From assembly GCA_016303265.1 (NCBI GenBank), contig JAEDLZ010000058.1, forward strand, positions 1 to 9,028: DNA of 9,028 nucleotides, in the 5' to 3' direction. Within the stretch, counting starts at the first letter, position 1; each line of letters starts with the position of its first letter. This stretch comes from Clostridiales bacterium (lineage in GTDB: Bacteria > Bacillota > Clostridia > Monoglobales > Monoglobaceae). Shown here in pieces: positions 1 to 5,837 of this stretch. A program made the translations under genes and the position numbers. Under the pieces are notes generated by a model. It saw only the letters and a program-made list of their open reading frames with translations, was not told the origin of the DNA and searched no databases.

Positions 1-2
1 CT

Positions 3-1487
3 TATATCAATGTTGACCCGGGAACAATGAACCCGTTTGAGCACGGTGAAGTTTTCGTTACGGAGGATGGAGCGGAAACTGACCTTGACCTGGGTCATTA
101 CGAGAGGTTTATCGACGAAGACCTTAATAAATACTCCAATCTTACAACCGGAAAGGTGTACTGGAATGTTTTGAATAAGGAAAGAAACGGCGATTATCTA
201 GGTAAGACTGTACAGGTTATTCCGCATATTACTGGGGAAATAAAGAATTTCATATACTCTGTCGGGCAGAAAACGGATGCCGATATAGTAATAACGGAAA
301 TAGGCGGTACTACCGGCGACATTGAGAGCCTGCCGTTTCTTGAAGCCATAAGGCAGGTTTCTCTTGAAGTCGGAAGGGAAAACTGTCTGTTTATTCATGT
401 TACGCTTATTCCTTATATAGAATCATCGGGCGAGCATAAGTCCAAGCCTACACAGCACAGCGTTAAAGAGCTCCAGTCTAACGGTATTTCACCCGATATT
501 ATCGTGTGCCGCTGTGCAAAGCATATAGATAAGAGCATAGAGAATAAAATTTCGATGTTCTGTAATGTTAAGCCGGACTGCGTTATAGAAAATATAAATG
601 TTCCGTCTTTGTATGAAGCGCCGATTATGCTTGAAAATAACGGTCTTGCAAAGGTTGTAATAAGAGAGCTGGGGCTTGCCCCAAAGGAGCCTGATCTTAC
701 GGAGTGGAACGAGGTTATAAAGAGAAGTCAAAACTGCACGAGAACAGTCAGAATTGCTCTTGTGGGAAAATATATAGAGCTTCACGACGCCTATCTTTCG
801 GTTGTTGAATCTCTTAACCATGCGGGCTTTGTTAATGCGGCGAATGTTGATATAAAGTGGGTTGACAGCGAAGAAGTTACAGAAGAAAATGCGGATGAAA
901 TTCTCGGGGATGTGTCAGGAATTTTAGTTCCGGGCGGTTTCGGCAACAGAGGTATTGAAGGTAAGATTTTAGCTGCAAAATATGCAAGAGAAAATCATGT
1001 CCCGTATTTGGGAATCTGTCTGGGTATGCAAATTGCGGTTATTGAGTTTGCGAGAAATGTTCTGGGGATAACAGACGCAAATTCGGGCGAATTTGCCGAG
1101 GACTGTCATAAGGTTATAGACTTTATGCCAGACCAAAACGGAAATATTCCGAAAGGCGGAACCATGCGGCTCGGTGCGTATCCCTGCGTACTTAAAAAAG
1201 GCAGCGTTATAGCAAAGGCGTACGGCAAGACTGAAATCTCAGAGAGACACAGACACAGGTACGAATTTAACAATGATTATAAAGAGCGGTTTAACAATTC
1301 TGCCATGAACATTTGCGGGACATCTCCCGACGGCAGATTGGTTGAGTGTGTGGAGCTTCCCGACGAGGAATTTTTTGTCGGAGTTCAGTTCCACCCTGAA
1401 TTCAAATCAAGACCAAACAAAGCCCATCCGCTTTTTGTAGGATTTGTGACGGCGGCAATAGAGAAAGGAGCCAAAAATGAAGATTAA
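3..1487 (+). CDS. pyrG: CTP synthase, 5'-truncated by the window edge
   Basis: CTP synthase amidates UTP to CTP using ATP and glutamine, the last step of de novo pyrimidine nucleotide synthesis in the cytoplasm. The reading frame is open from base 3 (Y-I-N-V-D-P-G-T) before the first internal Met at 27, so that Met is not the true start. About 50 N-terminal residues, including the P-loop, lie outside the window. Visible family marks are MNPFEHGEVF and DLGHYERF in the synthetase domain, and a class I glutamine amidotransferase domain in the second half. There, LGICLGMQ carries the nucleophilic Cys (codon 1017-1019) and FHPEF carries the His and Glu of the triad (from 1392). The C-terminus looks complete. 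The 3' end overlaps dapL by 11 bases, implying translational coupling. Identity is very secure; regulation lies upstream and cannot be seen. Confidence 0.97.
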   Translation, partial: YINVDPGTMNPFEHGEVFVTEDGAETDLDLGHYERFIDEDLNKYSNLTTGKVYWNVLNKERNGDYLGKTVQVIPHITGEIKNFIYSVGQKTDADIVITEIGGTTGDIESLPFLEAIRQVSLEVGRENCLFIHVTLIPYIESSGEHKSKPTQHSVKELQSNGISPDIIVCRCAKHIDKSIENKISMFCNVKPDCVIENINVPSLYEAPIMLENNGLAKVVIRELGLAPKEPDLTEWNEVIKRSQNCTRTVRIALVGKYIELHDAYLSVVESLNHAGFVNAANVDIKWVDSEEVTEENADEILGDVSGILVPGGFGNRGIEGKILAAKYARENHVPYLGICLGMQIAVIEFARNVLGITDANSGEFAEDCHKVIDFMPDQNGNIPKGGTMRLGAYPCVLKKGSVIAKAYGKTEISERHRHRYEFNNDYKERFNNSAMNICGTSPDGRLVECVELPDEEFFVGVQFHPEFKSRPNKAHPLFVGFVTAAIEKGAKNED

Positions 1488-2664
1488 CACAAACTATCGG
1501 AATGTGGCAGACAGCTATCTGTTTTCAACGATTGCAAAAAAGGTGGAACAATACGGCGAGAAAAATCCCGATGAGGCGAAGGACATTATCCGGCTTGGCA
1601 TAGGCGATGTAACGCTTCCCCTTTGCGATGCAGTTATAACCGCTCTGCACGGGGCGGTTGACGAAATGGGCAAAAAAGAAACATTCCGCGGTTACGGCCC
1701 TGAGCAGGGTTACGATTTTCTCAGAAATTCAATAAAGGATTATTATGAGAGCAAGGGCGTAAGCCTTGAAAGTGACGAAATCTTTATTTCAGACGGAGCT
1801 AAGTCCGACCTCGGAAATATTCTCGATTTGTTTGACAAGGATAATTCGGTTCTCGTTCCTGACCCTGTTTACCCTGTCTATGTTGATACAAACATTATGA
1901 CGGGAAGAAAGGTTCAGTTCGCCGATGCAACTGAGGAAAACGGTTTTTTACCTATGCCTGACGAAGATGTTAAAGCGGACATAATTTATATCTGTTCTCC
2001 CAATAATCCGACAGGTGCGGTTTACGGATATGACGCACTCAAGGCATGGGTTGATTATGCCAACAGGAATAATTCCGTAATACTGTTTGATGCGGCTTAT
2101 GAGAGTTTTATTGAAAAAGAGGACAATCTTCCTACAAGTATATTTGAAATCGAGGGTGCAAAGAATTGTGCAATAGAATTTTGTTCCTTCTCAAAGACCG
2201 CAGGCTTTACGGGGACGAGATGCGGATATACGGTTGTTCCCAAGGCTCTTGAGGGAGGCGTTTTGAACAAGATGTGGCTCAGAAGGCAAACCACAAAGTT
2301 CAACGGTGTTCCGTACATTGTTCAAAAGGCTGCTGCGGCAGTGTTTTCCGAGAAAGGTCATGCTCAGATAAAGGAAACTCTCGGATATTATAAAGAAAAT
2401 GCTAAAATTATTGCCGACACCTTTGATAGATTGGGCATCTGGTACACAGGCGGAAAAAATTCGCCTTATATCTGGTTCAAGTGCCCTAACGATATGGAAA
2501 GCTGGGAATTTTTTGACTATCTTCTTGAAAATGTTCAGGTTGTAGGGACCCCCGGCGCAGGTTTTGGCAAAAACGGAAAGAACTTCTTCCGTATAACAGC
2601 CTTCGGCAGCAAAGAGGGTACGATACGGGCAATGGAAAGAATTGAAAATCTTTTGAAGAAATAA
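1477..2664 (+). CDS. dapL: LL-diaminopimelate aminotransferase
   Basis: This PLP-dependent class I/II aminotransferase converts tetrahydrodipicolinate plus glutamate directly to LL-diaminopimelate. It is a one-step bypass of the acylated intermediates in lysine and peptidoglycan precursor synthesis. The 395-residue length fits the DapL family (about 400). Seen in the protein: the family-typical N-terminus with NYRNVADSYLF and RLGIGDVTLPL, the fold motif SPNNPTG (174-180), Asp205 in FDAAYE (pyridine-nitrogen contact), the Schiff-base Lys240 in SFSKTAGFTGTR, and Arg372 in FFRITAFG, which should bind the substrate carboxylate. A GAAAGGAG ribosome binding site sits inside the last codons of pyrG, so the start at 1477 is well placed and overlaps the pyrG stop. 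A strong terminator follows 6 bases after the stop, making pyrG-dapL the end of a transcription unit. Other aminotransferases of the fold are less likely given the signature N-terminus. Confidence 0.95.
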   Translation: MKINTNYRNVADSYLFSTIAKKVEQYGEKNPDEAKDIIRLGIGDVTLPLCDAVITALHGAVDEMGKKETFRGYGPEQGYDFLRNSIKDYYESKGVSLESDEIFISDGAKSDLGNILDLFDKDNSVLVPDPVYPVYVDTNIMTGRKVQFADATEENGFLPMPDEDVKADIIYICSPNNPTGAVYGYDALKAWVDYANRNNSVILFDAAYESFIEKEDNLPTSIFEIEGAKNCAIEFCSFSKTAGFTGTRCGYTVVPKALEGGVLNKMWLRRQTTKFNGVPYIVQKAAAAVFSEKGHAQIKETLGYYKENAKIIADTFDRLGIWYTGGKNSPYIWFKCPNDMESWEFFDYLLENVQVVGTPGAGFGKNGKNFFRITAFGSKEGTIRAMERIENLLKK

Positions 2665-2669
2665 ATATT

Positions 2670-2716
2670 AAAACCGCCGATAATTTTACCGTCGATAAAA
2701 TTATCGGCGGTTTTTT
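2670..2716 (+). terminator. Strong intrinsic terminator after dapL
   Basis: A perfect 19-bp inverted repeat (2670-2688 with 2696-2714) encloses a 7-base loop (2689-2695). The GC-rich core is CCGCCGAT/ATCGGCGG. The 3' arm runs into six T's (2711-2716), and the A-rich left end mirrors it. It separates the pyrG-dapL unit from the sigma-factor unit that starts about 60 bases later. Confidence 0.93.
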
Positions 2717-2725
2717 ACGGCAAAA

Positions 2726-2752
2726 TAAAACTTTTTTCGGCTTTTATCCGTC
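2726..2752 (+). promoter_or_regulatory. Candidate ECF-sigma promoter of the sigV-rsiV pair
   Basis: TAAAAC at 2726-2731 is one base from the Firmicutes ECF -35 element TGAAAC, with the AAC core intact. CGTC at 2749-2752 matches the ECF -10 element. The gap is 17 bases (usual 16-17). A start point near 2759 would leave a leader of about 20 bases holding only the ribosome binding site. Position and motif suggest that the sigma factor transcribes its own gene, as SigV does in Bacillus. No good TTGACA/TATAAT promoter is visible in the same gap. The motif was read by eye and not scored. Confidence 0.55.
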
Positions 2753-2761
2753 TAAGCATAC

Positions 2762-2770
2762 AAAGGAGGT
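2762..2770 (+). promoter_or_regulatory. Ribosome binding site fixing the GTG start of the sigma factor
   Basis: AAAGGAGGT is a near-perfect anti-Shine-Dalgarno match, and its end lies 7 bases before the GTG at 2778. There is no competing ATG at a sensible distance, so this site decides the non-ATG start. Confidence 0.85.
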
Positions 2771-2777
2771 AAAAAAG

Positions 2778-3254
2778 GTGAGTAAAAAGCAGCTTTTTAA
2801 AAACTATATAACGGAAAATATTGACAATGCTTATAGGTTTGCCTATACATATGCCGGAAATCGGGAAGACGCCGAGGATATTGTAAGTGAGAGCGTCATA
2901 AAAGCCTTAAAATCCATTGACGGACTTAAAAATACCGAAAAAATCAAGCCGTGGTTTTATCGGATAATTGCAAATACTTCTATAGATTTCATAAACAGCC
3001 GTAACAGAATTATCAGAAGTGATTTGTCGGAGGCGGAGAATGTGCTCGGGACTGAGGATGACTATTCAAGATTTACCGTTGACAGCATAATCGAAAGTCT
3101 GGACGAAAAATATAAAATGATAGTAATTCTGAGATTTTGCGAGGATATGACAATTAAAGAAATAGGAAAAGTATTAAATCTAAATGAAAATACGGTTAAA
3201 ACCAGGCTGTATTCGGCAATGAAGCAGCTTGAAATTGAAATGGGGGATATATAA
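2778..3254 (+). CDS. sigV: ECF-family RNA polymerase sigma factor, SigV-like
   Basis: This 158-residue extracytoplasmic-function sigma factor directs RNA polymerase to an envelope-stress regulon. Region 2 covers about residues 10-75: NAYRFAYTYAGNREDAEDIV is the core-binding part, followed by KPWFYRIIANTSIDFINSR, the -10 recognition helix area. Region 4 covers about 105-155 and holds the helix-turn-helix MTIKEIGKVLNLNENTVKTRLYSAMKQL. There is no region 1 or 3, as expected for the class. The start is GTG with an excellent ribosome binding site. Its stop shares one base with the start of the downstream gene (TAATG at 3252-3256), a standard sigma/anti-sigma coupling. Assignment to the SigV (ECF30) branch rests on sequence style and on the RsiV-like partner; the ECF class itself is secure. 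Targets cannot be read from this window beyond the likely autoregulatory promoter. Confidence 0.9.
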   Translation: MSKKQLFKNYITENIDNAYRFAYTYAGNREDAEDIVSESVIKALKSIDGLKNTEKIKPWFYRIIANTSIDFINSRNRIIRSDLSEAENVLGTEDDYSRFTVDSIIESLDEKYKMIVILRFCEDMTIKEIGKVLNLNENTVKTRLYSAMKQLEIEMGDI

Positions 3255-4111
3255 TGAAGAAATCAGAATTGATTAAAAAGGAATATAACCGCGAAAAAGC
3301 AAGTGATGATTTAAAGGAAAGGATTGATACTATTATGAAAAAGGACAGCAGAAAAACAATGCTTAAATGGTGTACGGGCATTGCGGCGAGTTTTGTTATT
3401 GCGGGAGTTGCGGCGGTTAATATTTCTCCGAGTCTTGCGTATGCGCTCTCTGATGTTCCGGCCGTTGGGCAGATTGTACGAGTGGCAACATTTGGAAGAT
3501 ATACAAAAAATGATAACGGATATACAGCCGATGTAGCAACCCCGGAAATAAAAGGACTTTTAGATAAAGAACTTGAGGATAAATTGAACAAAGAGTTTAA
3601 GGACAATGCAAATGCGGTTATTGCCGCTTTTGAAAGCGATGTTGAAGCTCTTAAAAAAGAATTCGGGGATGAAACGGTTCACATGGGAGTCGATATGAAT
3701 TATTTGGTAAAAACCGATAATGCCGACTATCTGGCTCTTGATGTTTATATAGTAAATATGGCAGGGTCATCTTCGGAAAAGCATACCTTTTATACCATTG
3801 ATAAAAAATCGGGAAAGCTTTTAACTCTTAAGGGAATGTTTAAAAAAGACGCTGATTATGTGGGAGTTTTAAGCAAATATATAAAGGGTGAGATGGAAAG
3901 GCGAAACAAGGAAGAGGACGGAATGTTCTGGACAGATGAAGATGAGTTCGCAGAAGGCTTTAAAGAAATAAAGCCTGACCAAAACTTTTATATAAACAGT
4001 AACGGAAATATAGTTATCTGCTTTGATAAATATGAGGTTGCCGCAGGAGCTCAGGGCTCGCCGGAGTTCGCTATTCCGAAAGAAACAGTAAAAAATATAA
4101 TCAAAAAATAG
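3254..4111 (+). CDS. rsiV: RsiV-like membrane anti-sigma factor (DUF3298 type)
   Basis: Probable single-pass anti-sigma factor that holds the upstream ECF sigma factor inactive. Residues 1-38 form a charged cytoplasmic part with two helical stretches, the expected sigma-binding end. Residues about 39-57 (WCTGIAASFVIAGVAAV) are the membrane segment. They are followed by SLAYALSDVPAVGQIV, where A-Y-A at 62-64 is a plausible signal-peptidase site. The outer domain ends with the DUF3298 pattern: TIDKKSGKLLTLKGMF, then FDKYEVAAGAQGSPEFAIP at about 258-275. The length (285) matches RsiV well. In studied RsiV proteins the outer domain binds lysozyme, which exposes the site to signal peptidase and then to RasP intramembrane cleavage. 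That lysozyme is the signal here is inference. No oatA or other peptidoglycan-modifying gene follows, and no terminator is evident before the SCIFF promoter. Confidence 0.83.
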   Translation: MKKSELIKKEYNREKASDDLKERIDTIMKKDSRKTMLKWCTGIAASFVIAGVAAVNISPSLAYALSDVPAVGQIVRVATFGRYTKNDNGYTADVATPEIKGLLDKELEDKLNKEFKDNANAVIAAFESDVEALKKEFGDETVHMGVDMNYLVKTDNADYLALDVYIVNMAGSSSEKHTFYTIDKKSGKLLTLKGMFKKDADYVGVLSKYIKGEMERRNKEEDGMFWTDEDEFAEGFKEIKPDQNFYINSNGNIVICFDKYEVAAGAQGSPEFAIPKETVKNIIKK

Positions 4112-4132
4112 ATTTTACGGCATTTAAAGCGG

Positions 4133-4161
4133 TTGACACAGATGAATTTATATGGTATAAT
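4133..4161 (+). promoter_or_regulatory. Consensus-perfect sigma-A promoter for the SCIFF peptide gene
   Basis: TTGACA (4133-4138) and TATAAT (4156-4161) are both exact consensus hexamers with an exact 17-base spacer. A TGn extension (TG at 4153-4154) sits directly before the -10. The predicted start near 4168 leaves a leader of about 33 bases with AAAGGAG at 4185-4191, 9 bases before the ATG. This is the strongest promoter in the window by eye. Confidence 0.93.
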
Positions 4162-4200
4162 GTGTTAAAATATTAAAACCAACTAAAGGAGATATTTGAT

Positions 4201-4353
4201 ATGAAAAGAATTCAGACCATAAAGACCCGTGACTTGGGAAAGAGCGTTAAAGACGGCGGATGCGGTGAGTGCCAGACTTCTTGCCAGTCAGCCTGCAAGA
4301 CCTCCTGCGGCGTTGCTAACCAGGAATGTGAAAAGTGCGTAAGCAGTAAGTAG
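4201..4353 (+). CDS. scfA: SCIFF ranthipeptide precursor peptide
   Basis: A 50-residue precursor of the SCIFF family (six cysteines in forty-five residues), a ribosomally made peptide that receives Cys-based thioether links. The leader (residues 1-20, MKRIQTIKTRDLGKSVKDGG) is followed by the family core CGECQTSCQSACKTSC and then GVANQECEKC. Cysteines lie at 21, 24, 28, 32, 36, 43 and 46, one more than the family name implies. Position 37, directly after Cys36, is Gly (GGC at 4309-4311). In the studied homologue CteA I recall Thr there as the acceptor of the Cys32 thioether. The gene has a perfect promoter, a good ribosome binding site, a terminator-like hairpin after it, and the matching maturase downstream. 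Biological role of the mature peptide is not firmly known; links to quorum-type signalling have been proposed in some clostridia. Confidence 0.95.
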   Translation: MKRIQTIKTRDLGKSVKDGGCGECQTSCQSACKTSCGVANQECEKCVSSK

Positions 4354-4369
4354 TCTGATTTAAAAATCG

Positions 4370-4405
4370 GTGCCGTTTTCCTGAGCGTTAACGGCACATT
4401 TTTTT
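4370..4405 (+). terminator. Intercistronic terminator/attenuator between scfA and scfB
   Basis: GTGCCGTT (4370-4377) pairs perfectly with AACGGCAC (4390-4397) around a 12-base loop, and seven T's follow at 4399-4405. The T run directly abuts the GGAGTG ribosome binding site of scfB (4406-4411). Partial termination here would give abundant short scfA message and less scfA-scfB message. No separate promoter for scfB is visible in the 65-base gap. Confidence 0.8.
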
Positions 4406-4418
4406 GGAGTGAAATTTT

Positions 4419-5798
4419 ATGATTCATCAGTATAAATTAAACGGATATAATATAGTGCTCGATGTTTTCAGCGGTTCTGTTCACCTTGTTGATGATTTGT
4501 CCTATGATATTATAGAGATGTATGAATATGGAAACAAAGACAATATCACAGAACGGATGCTCGATAAATATCGGGAGGATGGCGTAACAAAGGAAGATAT
4601 TGACGAGGTTTTTTCGGATATAGAAGAGCTTAAGGCGGACGGCAAGCTGTACTCGGAGGATGTTTATGCCGACAGGGCATTTGACCTTAAGAACCGGCAT
4701 ACGGAAATCAAGGCTTTGTGCCTTCATGTTGCACATACCTGCAATCTAAGCTGTGAATATTGTTTTGCAAGCCAGGGAAAATATCACGGTGACAGGGCGC
4801 TGATGAGCTTTGAGGTTGGCAAGCGCGCTATAGATTTTCTTATTGAAAATTCAGGCAGCCGAAAAAATCTCGAAGTGGATTTCTTCGGCGGGGAGCCTCT
4901 TATGAACTGGGAAGTTGTAAAGCAAATCGTTAATTATGCAAGAAGTATTGAAAAGGAGCACAATAAGAATTTCAGATTTACGCTTACTACAAACGGAGTG
5001 CTTCTTGATGATGAGGTTATTGATTTTGCAAACCGTGAGATGCACAATGTTGTTCTCAGCCTTGACGGAAGGAAAGAGGTTCATGACAGATTGAGGAAAA
5101 CCGTAAACGGGCAGGGCAGCTATGATGTTATCGTCCCGAAATTCAAGCATTTTGCAGAAAAACGAGGCGACCGGGGATACTATATGCGCGGAACCTTTAC
5201 CCATAACAATACGGATTTTACAAATGACATATTCCATATGGCGGATATGGGATTTAAGGAACTTTCGATGGAGCCTGTTGTTTGTGCGCCCGATGACCCC
5301 TATGCCTTAACGGAAGAGGACTTGCCGATTTTATACAGACAGTATGAGATTTTGGCAGAGGAAATGCTTAAAAGAAGCCGTGAAAACAGAGGCTTTACTT
5401 TTTATCATTATATGATAAATCTTTCGGGAGGACCGTGTATTTATAAGCGGATTTCGGGCTGCGGCTCGGGGACGGAATATCTTGCGGTCACACCGTGGGG
5501 AGAGCTGTATCCCTGCCACCAGTTTGTTGGTGAGAGTGAATACAGTATGGGAGATATATGGAAGGGCGTTACCAATACGAAAATCCGTGATGAGTTTAAA
5601 CTTTGTAACGCCTATGCAAGAGAAGATTGTAAGGATTGCTGGGCAAAGCTGTATTGCAGCGGAGGATGTGCGGCAAATGCTTATCACGCCACAGGGAAAA
5701 TTACGGGTACATACGAATACGGATGTAAGCTTTTCAAAAAGCGTATAGAGTGCGCTATAATGCTTGAGGTTGCAAAGTTGCAGGAGGGTATTGACTAA
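4419..5798 (+). CDS. scfB: SCIFF radical SAM maturase (ranthipeptide synthase, SPASM type)
   Basis: This 459-residue iron-sulfur enzyme forms thioether cross-links in the SCIFF peptide encoded just upstream. Residues 1 to about 90 look like the N-terminal peptide-recognition domain (RRE) that binds the leader. The radical SAM core carries the [4Fe-4S] motif CNLSCEYC with Cys108, 112 and 115, and the SAM-binding GGEP at 157-160. The C-terminal SPASM region holds two auxiliary cluster sets: Cys340, 348, 366 and 396, then the signature C-x2-C-x5-C-x3-C at 404, 407, 413 and 417, and Cys436. These match the architecture of the structurally known maturase CteB. All key cysteines are present, so the enzyme should be active. 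The start at 4419 has GGAGTG 7 bases upstream. No protease or exporter gene accompanies it in this window. Confidence 0.95.
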   Translation: MIHQYKLNGYNIVLDVFSGSVHLVDDLSYDIIEMYEYGNKDNITERMLDKYREDGVTKEDIDEVFSDIEELKADGKLYSEDVYADRAFDLKNRHTEIKALCLHVAHTCNLSCEYCFASQGKYHGDRALMSFEVGKRAIDFLIENSGSRKNLEVDFFGGEPLMNWEVVKQIVNYARSIEKEHNKNFRFTLTTNGVLLDDEVIDFANREMHNVVLSLDGRKEVHDRLRKTVNGQGSYDVIVPKFKHFAEKRGDRGYYMRGTFTHNNTDFTNDIFHMADMGFKELSMEPVVCAPDDPYALTEEDLPILYRQYEILAEEMLKRSRENRGFTFYHYMINLSGGPCIYKRISGCGSGTEYLAVTPWGELYPCHQFVGESEYSMGDIWKGVTNTKIRDEFKLCNAYAREDCKDCWAKLYCSGGCAANAYHATGKITGTYEYGCKLFKKRIECAIMLEVAKLQEGID

Positions 5799-5835
5799 AT
5801 AATCCCCGAAGACAAATGTCTTCGGGGATTATTTT
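5797..5835 (+). terminator. Shared, probably bidirectional terminator between convergent genes
   Basis: A perfect 17-bp stem (5797-5813 with 5818-5834, core AATCCCCGAAGAC/GTCTTCGGGGATT) closes a 4-base AAAT loop and ends in T-rich sequence. It begins inside the scfB stop codon. Its other end is only 3 bases from the stop of the opposing - strand gene at 5838. The A-rich left and T-rich right ends let it serve transcripts from either side, although the T run is short in both directions. Confidence 0.88.
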
Positions 5836-5837
5836 AA

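Noticed and set aside
489..821. Long open frame on the - strand inside pyrG
   Set aside because: It lies wholly within a secure enzyme gene, has no ribosome binding site or promoter, and its translation shows no recognisable family or balanced composition.
3196..3606. 136-codon - strand frame across the sigV-rsiV junction
   Set aside because: It is antisense to two secure, coupled genes and its hydrophobic, Ser-rich translation is the usual mirror of the rsiV coding sequence.
4212..4427. 71-codon - strand frame opposite scfA
   Set aside because: It covers the SCIFF gene and the intercistronic hairpin in antisense. The + strand peptide has family signature, promoter and ribosome binding site; this one has none.
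5482..5748. 88-codon + strand frame within scfB
   Set aside because: It overlaps the SPASM domain in another frame, without its own ribosome binding site.
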